Source: Citricoccus zhacaiensis (GTDB lineage: Bacteria > Actinomycetota > Actinomycetes > Actinomycetales > Micrococcaceae). Taken from it: a stretch of DNA of 64,000 nucleotides. The notes under the pieces are model-generated. The model made no database searches. It was not told the origin of the DNA and was given only the letters and a program-made list of their open reading frames with translations. The DNA is taken from assembly GCF_014645315.1 (NCBI RefSeq), contig NZ_BMLQ01000007.1, positions 72,052-136,051 on the forward strand, written 5' to 3'. The translations under genes were made by a program, and so were the position numbers. Of this stretch, positions 1 to 8,363 are shown in pieces. The first letter of the stretch is position 1. Each line of letters opens with the position of its first letter.

Positions 1-46
1 GTTCATCGTCCACCGGCCGGCCCGCGGCGGTTTCGGAAGGAAGAGC

Positions 47-346
47 TCACGTGGCCCGCGTGAGCAGGCGCCCGACGACGGCCCGCGGCGTCTCCGTCCC
101 CGTCCAGTCCGCGCCAGCAGCGGACCCGGGCGTCTCCAGCGAATCGAGTAATTCCTCCACATCCGCGAAGACGTCCTGGCGGCCGGTCCGGCGTCGCAGG
201 GTCCAGCCGTCACCCATCAGGGTGAGCGAACAGCCGGGAGCCAGCCCGCGGCGCAGCTCTGCCAGCGCCTGGCGCTTGCGCCCGAGCCGGTTGAGGGTGG
301 CCGTGGTGGGGGACACCGTGGTGCCCCCGGGGCATGCTCCGCACAT
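47..346 (-). CDS. Small CxxC-containing hypothetical protein
   Basis: A 99-residue protein of unknown function that begins MCGACPGG, so a CxxC pair sits at the extreme N-terminus. The rest is basic and then acidic, with no membrane segment or recognised domain. It lies 9 bp after the upstream SDR gene on the same strand. A GGGAG ribosome site overlaps the SDR stop codon (TAGGGAGTCACCATG), which suggests translation as the last visible gene of the asparaginase-to-SDR operon. Just beyond it, positions 4-6 hold an ATG on the minus strand that could start a further gene outside the window. The call rests on position and ribosome site, not on homology. Confidence 0.5.
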   Translation of the reverse strand: MCGACPGGTTVSPTTATLNRLGRKRQALAELRRGLAPGCSLTLMGDGWTLRRRTGRQDVFADVEELLDSLETPGSAAGADWTGTETPRAVVGRLLTRAT

Positions 347-355
347 GGTGACTCC

Positions 356-1105
356 CTACGGCATCACGTCGCCGCTGTTGGGCCCGAGCGTCTGACCCAC
401 GTAGATGTCCCCGCCCGGGGAGGATGCCAGCAGCAGGGCCGTCGGGGCGATCTCCTCGGCCGTGCCGAAGCGGCCCAGCGGCAGTTCGGCGCGCTTGGCC
501 GCCTTCCATTCCTCGGTCACGCCGTTCAGCAGGGGCGTGTCGATGGGGCCGGGGGCGATGGCGTTCACCAGGATCCCCTCGGGTGCCAGCTCCAGGGCCA
601 TCGCCTTGGTCATGCCGATCACCCCGGCCTTCGCCGCCACATAGTGCACCAGCCCGGTGCCGCCCTTGATGCCCAGCTGGGACGCGATGTTGATGATGCG
701 CCCGCCCCCGCGCGACTGCAGGTGCGGCAGGGCCCACCGGCCGGCGAGGAACACGCCCTTGAGGTCGATGTCCACCGTCCGGTCGAAGTCCTGCTCGGTC
801 ATCTCGGCCATCGGCTTCTCGTCCAGGATGCCGGCGGCGGTCACCAGGATGTCGATCCCGCCCAGCTGCTCTGCGACGGAGTCCATGGCCTGCCGGACCG
901 AATCCGAGCTGGTGACGTCCACTTCCGCGAACAGCGCCGTGGCGCCGGTCTCGGTCAGATGCCCGACGACGGCCGCGCCGGCTGCCGCGTCACGGTCCAG
1001 CACGGCGATGGCCGCGCCGTTCTCTGCGTACAGCCGGGCGATGGCCGCCCCGATCCCGCTGGCGCCGCCGGTGATGACGGCGACCTTGTCCTTCAGCGCT
1101 TCCAT
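356..1105 (-). CDS. SDR-family NAD(P)-dependent oxidoreductase
   Basis: A 249-residue classical short-chain dehydrogenase/reductase. It should interconvert an alcohol and a ketone with NAD(H) or NADP(H) in the cytoplasm. Visible motifs are the cofactor loop TGGASGIG near residue 12, the AAG motif in VTAAGIL, a catalytic Ser in NIASQLG and the Tyr-Lys pair in YVAAK. Length is normal for the family. The ATG has a strong AAGGAG-type ribosome site (GAGAAGGAGCAGGCGCATG). It follows a second SDR gene by 50 bp and precedes the small CxxC gene. Substrate is unknown. Operon context with an amidase-like gene suggests a hydroxy or keto acid intermediate, which is inference. Confidence 0.88.
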   Translation of the reverse strand: MEALKDKVAVITGGASGIGAAIARLYAENGAAIAVLDRDAAAGAAVVGHLTETGATALFAEVDVTSSDSVRQAMDSVAEQLGGIDILVTAAGILDEKPMAEMTEQDFDRTVDIDLKGVFLAGRWALPHLQSRGGGRIINIASQLGIKGGTGLVHYVAAKAGVIGMTKAMALELAPEGILVNAIAPGPIDTPLLNGVTEEWKAAKRAELPLGRFGTAEEIAPTALLLASSPGGDIYVGQTLGPNSGDVMP

Positions 1106-1155
1106 GCGCCTGCTCCTTCTCTCACGTGCTGACTGTCGATTCCGAAGTGGGTGGC

Positions 1156-1941
1156 TCAGCTGGGCCAGCGGATGGTCAGTCCGCCGTCCACGATGAGTTC
1201 CTGGCCGGTGACGTAGGCCGAATCGTCACTGGTGAGGAAGCGGATGGTGCGGGCGGTCTCGTCCACGGTGCCCACGCGGCCGGCGGGGATGATCTTCCCG
1301 GCGGCCTTGAGCCCCTCGTCCCCCAGGGAGTTCTTCGCGTCCTCGGACTGTGGGCTGCGAATCAGCCCCGGGATCACCGCGTTCACGCGGATCCCGCGCG
1401 GGGCCAGTTCCACGGCAAGGGAGCGGCACAGGCCCAGCACGCCGGACTTCGCCGCGGCATAGTGGGCGTGCTCCTCCCAGCCGTACACGCCGCCGGCGAT
1501 CGATGACGTCGCGACCATCGCGCCGCCGTCGGTCATCTTGGCGGCTGCCGTGCGGAAGATGCGCATCACGCCCGTGAGGTCCACGTCCAGCATGTCCTCC
1601 CAGGCCTGGTCCGTCATCTCGCCCAGCGGGTTGCGCCGCAGGATGCCGGCAGCGGCCACGGCGATGTCCAACCGGCCGAAATCCGCCATGGCGGCCTCGG
1701 CCATGGCGTCGCAGTCCTCGGTCCTGCGGACGTCGGCGGCCACGGCGATGCACCGTCCGCCGGCGGCCTCCACGGCCCGCACCGTCTCCTGGGAGTCGTG
1801 CGGGTCACCGGGGAAGTAGTTGACCACGCTGTGCGCACCGGCCCGGGCGTAGGCCACCGCCAATGCCTGGCCGATCCCGCTGGCGCCGCCGGAGATCAGT
1901 GCGACCTTGCCGGCCAGTCCGTCGTCTCGTTGGGTACTCAT
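1156..1941 (-). CDS. SDR-family NAD(P)-dependent oxidoreductase (second copy)
   Basis: A 261-residue classical SDR with cofactor loop SGGASGIG, AAAAGIL, a catalytic Ser in TSSIAGG and the pair YAAAK. It is clearly diverged from the neighbouring SDR and so is probably not a recent duplicate. A longer beta2-alpha region (NYFPGDPHDSQ) resembles SDRs that handle sugar or glucose-type substrates, but that is weak evidence. Its ATG overlaps the stop of the upstream MFS permease as TGATG, so translation of permease and dehydrogenase is coupled. Two SDRs in one operon suggest sequential oxidation or stereo-inversion of a hydroxy compound. Confidence 0.88.
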   Translation of the reverse strand: MSTQRDDGLAGKVALISGGASGIGQALAVAYARAGAHSVVNYFPGDPHDSQETVRAVEAAGGRCIAVAADVRRTEDCDAMAEAAMADFGRLDIAVAAAGILRRNPLGEMTDQAWEDMLDVDLTGVMRIFRTAAAKMTDGGAMVATSSIAGGVYGWEEHAHYAAAKSGVLGLCRSLAVELAPRGIRVNAVIPGLIRSPQSEDAKNSLGDEGLKAAGKIIPAGRVGTVDETARTIRFLTSDDSAYVTGQELIVDGGLTIRWPS

Positions 1942-3326
1942 CAGAGCGTCACCTCATCCTTCTCCGTGTCGGGGTGATTGCCGTGGCCCAGCAGATCGGC
2001 CGGGGCGTCCGCGCCGGATCCCTCGATCCTGCGGGTGCCCATCATGCACAGCCCAGCCAGGGCCAGCCCGAGAGTGCCGGAGAGGATGGCGGCGGCGGTC
2101 ATGGACAGGCCGGCGAAGAGCAGGGCGCTGAGCAGGCCGGAGCCCACGATCCCGCCCACCGGCGCCATCACATGGGCCACATTGGTGCCCATGCCGCGGG
2201 CGTGCGCCGGGAAGGACTCGCCCATGTAGTAGAGCAGTGCCGCGAACGGCCCGGTCAGGAAGAACAGGGTCAGGCCATACATGGCGATGATGAACCAGGT
2301 GGCCCCCGGGATGAGCAGCATGCCCAGGCTGGAGGCGGCGCCGGCCAGCCAGCCGAGGATCACGGTGCGCTGGCGGCCGATCCGGTCTCCGAGCCAGCCG
2401 TGGAACAGGTAGCCGACGAAGCCGACGGCGTTGGCGCCGATGAGGATGACCAGGGCGTTCTCGAAGGAGACGCCCTTGGCCTCCACGAGCACCGTGGTGC
2501 CCAGCACGGAGAAGACCTGGATGCCGATCCAGCTGAACAGCCAGGCCAGGGAGAGCAGGATGGTGTGCCGGCGCAGCGCCGGGGAGAAGACCTCCTTGAG
2601 GCCGCCCTGGGTCTCGCTGTCCATCTCGAGGCGGTGCTGGTCGATCAGGACCTGGGCGCCGGCGTCGTCCCCCACGGACTGGCGGCGGCGCGCCTCACGG
2701 ATGGCGGCGAAGGTGGGCGACTCGGGAAGGCGCGTGGCCACCAGGGCCACCGCGATGGCCAGTACGCCGGCGATCACGAAGGACCAGCGCCAGCCGATGA
2801 CCGGCAGCAGCAGGGCGGACATGCCGGCGGCCACCAGCGCGCCGATCGGGTAGCCGGCCTGCACCACGGAGTAGAAGAAGCCCTTGTTCTTGACGTCCTT
2901 GTAGATCTCGGAGAGATAGACCGCGTTGACGACCTCCTCGGAGAGGGACAGGCCGGTGAAGGAGCGCACCAGGATGATCGAGACGGCGCCGATCGCCATG
3001 CCGGTGAAGCCGGCGGCCAGGCCGCCGCCGATCATCAGGATCACCAGCGCGTTGCGCCGGCCCAGGCGGTCGATGATCGGCCCGACGATCAGCGAGACGA
3101 TGAACACGCCCACGTGGGCCAGGGTGTTGATCATCGTGGACTGGGCGGTGCTCCACCCGAAGTCCTCGGCGATCACCGGCAGCAGCGTGCCGAAGAGGGT
3201 GAAGTCGTAGACGGAGATGACCCAGGCCAGGAAGCAGACGATCGAGACCTTGCGGATCATGCCCGGGGTGACGGGGACGTCCCAGGGGGCCACGGGCCCG
3301 GTTGAGGCGGTGCGAGGAGAGGACAT
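1941..3326 (-). CDS. MFS transporter, sugar/organic-acid type
   Basis: A 461-residue major facilitator permease with about 12 hydrophobic segments and a long central cytoplasmic loop (around residues 210-255). The MFS signature between TM2 and TM3 reads GPIIDRLGRRNAL. A TM4-5 region with RSFTGLSLSEE and an RLPESPTF segment fit the proton-coupled aromatic- or carboxylic-acid and sugar symporter branch. It likely imports the substrate of the asparaginase/deacetylase/SDR operon. Its stop overlaps the next gene's start, while 81 bp separate it from the upstream hydrolase gene. The ribosome site before the ATG is weak. Substrate cannot be read from the sequence. Confidence 0.88.
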   Translation of the reverse strand: MSSPRTASTGPVAPWDVPVTPGMIRKVSIVCFLAWVISVYDFTLFGTLLPVIAEDFGWSTAQSTMINTLAHVGVFIVSLIVGPIIDRLGRRNALVILMIGGGLAAGFTGMAIGAVSIILVRSFTGLSLSEEVVNAVYLSEIYKDVKNKGFFYSVVQAGYPIGALVAAGMSALLLPVIGWRWSFVIAGVLAIAVALVATRLPESPTFAAIREARRRQSVGDDAGAQVLIDQHRLEMDSETQGGLKEVFSPALRRHTILLSLAWLFSWIGIQVFSVLGTTVLVEAKGVSFENALVILIGANAVGFVGYLFHGWLGDRIGRQRTVILGWLAGAASSLGMLLIPGATWFIIAMYGLTLFFLTGPFAALLYYMGESFPAHARGMGTNVAHVMAPVGGIVGSGLLSALLFAGLSMTAAAILSGTLGLALAGLCMMGTRRIEGSGADAPADLLGHGNHPDTEKDEVTL

Positions 3327-3407
3327 GGTGGGCTTTCGTGTGAGGGGATCACCCGGCCCAGTGGGCCGGGCGATCCATCCAAAGGGGAGTGGTGGCCGGT
3401 GGGCTGA

Positions 3408-4295
3408 TCAGGCCTGCGGGCGGGGGTGGCGCTGGGCGAAGTCCCGGGCGACGTCCTCCATGAAGGCGAACTCGACGCCGTCGTGACCCTGGATGTGGTC
3501 GAACAGCCGCTCGAGCATCAGCAGGTTCTGCGGGCGGCCGGAGACGTCCGGGTGGATGGTGATGGGGAAGACCGCGTAGTCCATCTCTCGGTAGACCCAG
3601 TCGAACTGGTCCTTCCAGAGCTGCTCCACGTCCCGCGGGGAGACAAAGCCGTGGCTGTTGGGGCTGGACTTGATGAACATCATCGGGGGCAGGTCGTCCA
3701 GGTACCAGGACGCCGGGATCTCGATGAGGTCGGTCTCCTCGCCGCGGACCAGCGGCTTCATCCAGTCGTGGGCCGAGTTGGCGGAGTAGTCGATCTTGGT
3801 CCAGGTGTCACCCACGCGCACGTAGTACGGGGTGTGGTCGTCATGCATCAGGGAGTGGTCGTAGAGGAAGCCGCGCTCGAGCAGGATCTCGTTGGTGACC
3901 TTGGAGAACTCCCACCACGGGGCCACGTAGCCCACGGGCTTCTTGCCGGAGCGCCGCTCGATCAGGTCGGTGCAGTAGTCCAGGATCTCCGTCTCCTGGG
4001 TGCGGGTCATGGCGATCGGATTCTCGTGCGAGTAGCCGTGCACGCCGATCTCATGGCCGGCGGCGACGACCTCGTCGAACTGCTGCGGGAAGGTCTCCAC
4101 CGAGTGGCCCGGCCAGAACCAGGTCACGGGGATCTCCCGGCGCTGGGCCAGCTGCAATAGGCGCGGCACGCCCACCTCGCCGGCGAACAGCCCGCGGGAG
4201 ATGTCACCGGGAGAGTCCTCGCCACCGTAGGAGCCGAGCCAGCCGCCCACGGCGTCGACGTCGATTCCCACGGACACGTAGATCTTCTTGGTCAT
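3408..4295 (-). CDS. CE4/polysaccharide-deacetylase-fold hydrolase (HpPgdA/cyclic-imidase-like)
   Basis: A 295-residue NodB-fold protein with no signal peptide, so probably cytoplasmic. The metal-binding set is visible: Asp12/Asp14 in GIDVDA, and His86 and His90 in HGYSHE. The [11 protein letters not shown] and [14 protein letters not shown] blocks are typical of the HpPgdA-like branch. That branch contains peptidoglycan deacetylases but also cytoplasmic hydrolases such as cyclic imide hydrolase (established for the family, not shown here). The lack of export and the 18-bp gap after an asparaginase-like amidase favour a small cyclic amide or imide over cell-wall glycan. The ATG has an AAAGGA ribosome site. 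Confidence 0.8.
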   Translation of the reverse strand: MTKKIYVSVGIDVDAVGGWLGSYGGEDSPGDISRGLFAGEVGVPRLLQLAQRREIPVTWFWPGHSVETFPQQFDEVVAAGHEIGVHGYSHENPIAMTRTQETEILDYCTDLIERRSGKKPVGYVAPWWEFSKVTNEILLERGFLYDHSLMHDDHTPYYVRVGDTWTKIDYSANSAHDWMKPLVRGEETDLIEIPASWYLDDLPPMMFIKSSPNSHGFVSPRDVEQLWKDQFDWVYREMDYAVFPITIHPDVSGRPQNLLMLERLFDHIQGHDGVEFAFMEDVARDFAQRHPRPQA

Positions 4296-4313
4296 GTTCG
4301 TTCCTTTCTGTGG

Positions 4314-5327
4314 TCAGCGCAGTTCGCTGAACAGGGTGGTGAATTCGGTGGTGGAGGGATTCCCGGACAGCAGCGCCGCCGCGAGGATCCGTGCTTGGAA
4401 GGGGTTCAGGTGTCCGGCGCTGACGGCGCCGGCCGCGATCAGGTCCACGCCGCCGCCGTTGCCGTAGATGGGAACCATGGGGCCGCTCGGAACGCGGGTG
4501 CTCAGCACCACGGGGATCCCCGAGGAGACCAGATCCGCCACAGCGTCGGCATGCCCCGGACCCGCGTTCCCGACGCCGGTGCCCGCCAGCACCGCGCCCG
4601 CCGCGCCGCTCTGCGCCGCGTGCCGCAGCGCGTCAGGAGAGGAGCCGGGGTAGGCCGTGATGACATCCACCCGGGTGGTGCCGAACCCGGGGCCGGGCAG
4701 GGCCAGGGCGCGGGGCCGGGCCGGCCGGGCGACGAGGTCGAGCTCATCATTGCGGAACAGGCCCACGGTGGCGCCGCCGTCGAAGGGTTGGCTGGCGGTG
4801 GTGTGGGCCTTCCGGGCGCCACGGGCGGTCTGAACCCGGCCGTCGAACGCGATCAGGGCGCCCATGCCGCGGAAGCGCGGATCAGCGGCCACCGTCAGGG
4901 CCTGGCGGAGGTTGCGGGGGCCGTCCGAGTCCGGCTGATCAGCTGCGCGCTGGGCGCCGGTGAACACCACGGTGGTGTCCGTGCCGTTGACCAGATCCAC
5001 CAGGAATGCGGTCTCCTCGAGGGTGTCGGTGCCGTGGGTGACGACCACGCCGTCCACCGCCGTCTCGGCCGCGCGGGTGAGCGCCGCCGCGGTGATCTCC
5101 AGGATCTCCGGCAGTCCCAGCCGGTAGCTGCCCAGCGTCATGACGTCCTCGGTGGTGACCTGGAGGGCCTCATGGGCTGCGGCCGCCGGGGATGAGGCGA
5201 CGAGGTCACCGATCGTGTCCGAGGCGACCGAGCCGTCAACGTGGCCCATGCCCTCCGCACCCGCGCCGGCCTGCCCGGAACGGGACGCGATGGTCCCGCC
5301 GGTGCCGATGATGTGGACTCTGGTCAA
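4314..5327 (-). CDS. Type I/II L-asparaginase-like amidohydrolase
   Basis: A 337-residue asparaginase/glutaminase-family protein that would hydrolyse a side-chain amide to acid and ammonia. The nucleophile Thr12 lies in IIGTGGTIAS, and the second triad is THGTD with Thr100-Asp101, followed by Lys in GARKAH. No signal peptide is seen, so it is cytoplasmic. I place the start at a TTG at 5325-5327, preceded by a GAGGCGG ribosome site. A longer frame opens at an ATG at 5453, but it would begin upstream of the promoter and operator and adds residues outside the fold. It is first in the operon, 18 bp before the deacetylase-fold gene. Confidence 0.85.
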   Translation of the reverse strand: MTRVHIIGTGGTIASRSGQAGAGAEGMGHVDGSVASDTIGDLVASSPAAAAHEALQVTTEDVMTLGSYRLGLPEILEITAAALTRAAETAVDGVVVTHGTDTLEETAFLVDLVNGTDTTVVFTGAQRAADQPDSDGPRNLRQALTVAADPRFRGMGALIAFDGRVQTARGARKAHTTASQPFDGGATVGLFRNDELDLVARPARPRALALPGPGFGTTRVDVITAYPGSSPDALRHAAQSGAAGAVLAGTGVGNAGPGHADAVADLVSSGIPVVLSTRVPSGPMVPIYGNGGGVDLIAAGAVSAGHLNPFQARILAAALLSGNPSTTEFTTLFSELR

Positions 5328-5386
5328 TCCGTACCGCCTCTGATGCAAGTCGGGCCATGATCGGGAGCAGTGCCCCAATCGATTGC

Positions 5387-5400
5387 CACAAACGTTTGTG
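5387..5400. promoter_or_regulatory. LacI-family operator palindrome
   Basis: A perfect 14-bp palindrome, CACAAACGTTTGTG, with the central CG and AACGTT core typical of LacI-family operators. It lies between the divergent amidohydrolase operon and the LacI gene. It sits about 10-23 bp downstream of the predicted start of leftward transcription, a classic roadblock position. Confidence 0.85.
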
Positions 5401-5416
5401 TAAAGTGATGTGATGC

Positions 5417-5445
5417 ACATTAGAGTAGGAATCGACGTGATGCAA
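5417..5445 (-). promoter_or_regulatory. Sigma-70-type promoter for the amidohydrolase operon
   Basis: On the minus strand a -35 TTGCAT (5440-5445) and a -10 TAATGT (5417-5422) are separated by exactly 17 bp. The predicted transcription start near 5410 lies just upstream of the operator at 5387-5400. It also lies downstream of the ATG at 5453, which rules that codon out as the start of the amidohydrolase on this transcript. An ATGTG/CACAT inverted pair overlaps the -10. Confidence 0.65.
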
Positions 5446-5540
5446 GACTCCATGTTCGGCCCGTAGACTGACGGCGCTCCCTCCCGCCCTGCGGGGCGAG
5501 TCAGGCGACCGCCAGCACCCGACCACCACCGAAGGCCACC

Positions 5541-6542
5541 GTGAGCAAGCGATCATCCGTCACCCTGAAGGGGCTGGCCCAGGAGCTGGGTCTCAGTCCG
5601 TCCACGGTGTCCCGCGTGCTGAATGACGCGGCGGGCGAGGAATCGCGCTGGGCATCCCCGGAGACCAGCCGGCGCATCCTGGCCCTGGCCCACGAGGTCG
5701 GCTACGCCAAGAACCCCTACGCTGCTTCCCTGCGCACGGCCCGGTCGCGGTTGATCGGGGTGGTGGTGCCGCGGCTGCAGGACTACGTGCTGGCCACGAT
5801 CTACGAGGGCATTGACGAGGCCGCGGCCGAGCACGGCTACGTGGCGGTGGTGGCGAACTCCCTGGACAATCCCGACTCCCACGAGGCCCGCGTCCGGAAG
5901 CTGATGGACCGGCGCATCGATGGCCTGATCCTCGGGGACACGCCGTTCGACGGCTCCACCCTGACGGCGATCGAGGGGGAGGGCGTTCCCTTCGTGCTCG
6001 TCAACCGCCGGTCCCCGGGCTACCCCTCCGTGACCTGCAACGACTACCTCGGTGGGCAGCTCGCCGGGGAGCACCTCGCCGGACTGGGTATGGAGAGGAT
6101 ATTCCTGTTGGCCGGCAAGGACCGCATGTCCACCTCGATCGACCGCACGGCCGGATTCACCGAACGGCTGGCCGAGCACGGCATCCACGTTCCCGCCGAG
6201 CACATCGCCACTGGCGGATTCGACGCCGAGGCCGGCGAGGAGGCCACCCGGCGCCTGCTGGACACCGTGGGCGTGCCGGACGCGCTGTTCGCCGTCAACG
6301 ACTTCGCGGCCATCGGCGCCCTGGGCGTCCTGGCCGAGCGGGGGCTGTCCGTCCCGGACGACGTCAGGATCGTCGGGTACAACGACACCCCCTTGGCCAG
6401 CGGGGTGGGGCTGACCACGGTGCGCTCGCCGATGCACCAGATCGGGCGCCAGGGGCTGGAACTGCTCTTGGAGCGGATGGACGGCAAGGACGTGGAGAGC
6501 CGGCAACTGGATCCGGAGCTGGTGGTCCGGACCTCGGCGTAG
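5541..6542 (+). CDS. LacI-family transcriptional regulator
   Basis: A 333-residue LacI/GalR repressor. The N-terminal HTH reads VTLKGLAQELGLSPSTVSRV, followed by the hinge helix region and a periplasmic-binding-protein-like effector domain beginning RLIGVVVPRL. The start is GTG with GAAGG upstream. The gene is divergent from the amidohydrolase-deacetylase-MFS-SDR operon, and a perfect LacI-type palindrome lies between them. It is therefore the obvious local repressor of that operon and perhaps of itself. The effector is unknown, though an amide or hydroxy-acid intermediate is plausible. It ends 3 bp before the convergent M20 peptidase gene. Confidence 0.93.
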   Translation: MSKRSSVTLKGLAQELGLSPSTVSRVLNDAAGEESRWASPETSRRILALAHEVGYAKNPYAASLRTARSRLIGVVVPRLQDYVLATIYEGIDEAAAEHGYVAVVANSLDNPDSHEARVRKLMDRRIDGLILGDTPFDGSTLTAIEGEGVPFVLVNRRSPGYPSVTCNDYLGGQLAGEHLAGLGMERIFLLAGKDRMSTSIDRTAGFTERLAEHGIHVPAEHIATGGFDAEAGEEATRRLLDTVGVPDALFAVNDFAAIGALGVLAERGLSVPDDVRIVGYNDTPLASGVGLTTVRSPMHQIGRQGLELLLERMDGKDVESRQLDPELVVRTSA

Positions 6543-6545
6543 GGC

Positions 6546-8141
6546 TCATCCCACCCGGAACCTCTCGAACACCGTGTACATGTAGTCCGTGCCGGTCTTC
6601 AGCGCCTCCACGAAGATCCGCTCGTCGTCTCCATGCATCCCGATCAGTTGCTCGTTGGACAGCACATAGGGGTAGACGCCATAGCCGGGGATGCCCTTGG
6701 CACGCCAGGGGGCCAGGGAGGTTCCGGCCTCGAACAGGGCCGGGGCGAAGACCGCCTCCGGGTAGGTCGACTCGGCCGCTCCGGACAGCGCGTGGAACAG
6801 ATCGGTGTCGATGTCCGCCGGGGGAGCACCCCACGTCTGATCCAACTCGTTGAGGTAGTCCTCCTCGCTCGTCCCCTCCGGGGCGGCGATGCTGACCTCC
6901 ACGTCCCGCCGGGCTAACAAGCTTCGCACCTGTTTCAGGAATTCCCGTGGTTTCTGCCCTCCGGGAACCGCACGGCAGTTCAGCCGGGCCGTGGCGCTGG
7001 AGGGGATCACGTTCTCCTTGTACCCGGCCTCCTGGATCACGAAGGCGTGCGTGGTCCGCAGTAGGGCGCGGTGCAGATAGGGGTAGTCGGAGCGTGAGAC
7101 CACGAGCTTCTCGGCTCGTTCCCGCATCTTGGCGGACCGCGCCGAGAGCAGAATCCGGATGGCCTGGGCGAAACGTCGGTCATCGGTGGATGCAGCCAGG
7201 GCCTTGAAGTACTCGCGGGTCACGTCTGTCAGATGGACGGGCGCCTCCCAGTCGCCCAGGTCGGCCAGCGCCCGGGACAGCGTGACCATGGCCGCGTCCG
7301 GCATCGGCTTGGACGAGTGTGTGGCGGTGCCATTAGCGGTGATGTCCAGGTTGAAGTAGACCTTGTCCTGGCGGGTGGCCGTGATGAGCATCGGGGTGGT
7401 CGCGTCTCCCTGGGCCAGGAACCAGCCGCCCTCGGTCAGGACCGAACCGGCATTGATCTTGTCCCAGTGGTTCTCGGCCAGCCACCGGGAGCCGAAGGAT
7501 CCGGCCTCCTCATCGCAGTCGGTGAGGACGATGATGTCCCGGTCAAAGCGTGCCCCCTCCTGCAGGTGGCGCAGCAGGGCGCTGATGCTCGCGGCATTCG
7601 CGCCCTTCATGTCCAGCGCGCCGCGGCCGTACACCTCCCCGTCCCTCACCTCGCCGGAGAAGGGGTCCGCTGACCAGTTCTCCAGTTCCACGGGCACCAC
7701 GTCCGAGTGTCCGAGCAATAGCAGGGGCTCCGCGTTGCCGGCGCCGGCGATCCGCGCGATCAGGTGCACGTTGTCCGGTTGGGGCGTCTCGATGATCTCC
7801 GCATCCACACCCGCCCGGTCCCAGACCGCCTTGAGCATCTCGGCGTGCGGCCGGGTCTTGCCGCCCTGCCCGGAGTTCTGGGTGTCGAACGAGAGCATGC
7901 GTTGCAGCAGGTTCAGCGGATCTCTGTCCTCTGCCGGAATGGTCACAGCGGCGTCGGCGCGGGAGCTGGAGGTCAGCCCCGTGAGTGCTCCGGTGCCGAT
8001 GGCCGTCGCCCCGAAGGCGGCGGCGCCCACCCCTAAGAACGTACGACGCCGGATGGCCGGCTTGGGTGCGACGGTTGCGGTCGCGGTCGAGTCAGCGCCG
8101 GAGGTGGGAGTCGGGTCGAAGGATGCGGGTGATGGGCTCAT
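6546..8141 (-). CDS. Tat-exported M20-family metallopeptidase
   Basis: A 531-residue M20 (ArgE/DapE/carboxypeptidase G2-like) zinc peptidase. The N-terminus holds a twin-arginine signal, RRRTFLGVGAAAFG, at residues 31-44 after a Thr/Pro-rich lead, so the folded enzyme is probably exported. Metal and catalytic blocks seen in order are LLGHSDVVPV, GRGALDMKG, DCDEEAGSFGS with the Glu pair, the dimerisation-domain THSSKP and YKENVIPSS. The family hydrolyses dipeptides or N-acyl amino acids. The ATG has a GAGGAG ribosome site. It converges on the LacI gene and has its own upstream region, so it is likely a separate transcript. Confidence 0.9.
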   Translation of the reverse strand: MSPSPASFDPTPTSGADSTATATVAPKPAIRRRTFLGVGAAAFGATAIGTGALTGLTSSSRADAAVTIPAEDRDPLNLLQRMLSFDTQNSGQGGKTRPHAEMLKAVWDRAGVDAEIIETPQPDNVHLIARIAGAGNAEPLLLLGHSDVVPVELENWSADPFSGEVRDGEVYGRGALDMKGANAASISALLRHLQEGARFDRDIIVLTDCDEEAGSFGSRWLAENHWDKINAGSVLTEGGWFLAQGDATTPMLITATRQDKVYFNLDITANGTATHSSKPMPDAAMVTLSRALADLGDWEAPVHLTDVTREYFKALAASTDDRRFAQAIRILLSARSAKMRERAEKLVVSRSDYPYLHRALLRTTHAFVIQEAGYKENVIPSSATARLNCRAVPGGQKPREFLKQVRSLLARRDVEVSIAAPEGTSEEDYLNELDQTWGAPPADIDTDLFHALSGAAESTYPEAVFAPALFEAGTSLAPWRAKGIPGYGVYPYVLSNEQLIGMHGDDERIFVEALKTGTDYMYTVFERFRVG

Positions 8142-8363
8142 GGTGTCTCCTCAGGGTGGTGCAGAGGTGAGACGGCGAGGGAAAACACATGAGACGGATG
8201 TGGGGTGAGTCACATACTTGCATGACCTGTGAGAGGACTCAACGGGTACTTATCAGCCGATGGTCCAGAGGGACTGCAGGTTGGCTGCAGGCATACAGTG
8301 TCGGTGGTAGAGAGAATTCAGCTGCATAGGACGCCCGCGCCGGGCTGATCACGAAGGACCTAC
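8142..8363. other. Divergent intergenic region, M20 peptidase / YdeI-like gene
   Basis: A 222-bp gap that must hold two divergent promoters. I see no strong -35/-10 pair, no long palindrome and no hairpin. A GAAGGACC ribosome site precedes the YdeI-like ATG. Confidence 0.4.

Noticed and set aside
1863-3305. Long open frame on the plus strand antisense to the MFS permease
   Set aside because: Composition is Gly/Gln/Asp/His-rich as expected for the complement of hydrophobic high-GC coding sequence; no ribosome site or domain. The same applies to long antisense frames at 23263-24807, 31891-33840 and 41136-42713.
5328-5453. N-terminal extension of the asparaginase-like gene from ATG 5453
   Set aside because: It would start upstream of the -10/-35 and operator, and the extra residues do not match the family, whose N-terminus is the IIGTGGTI strand.
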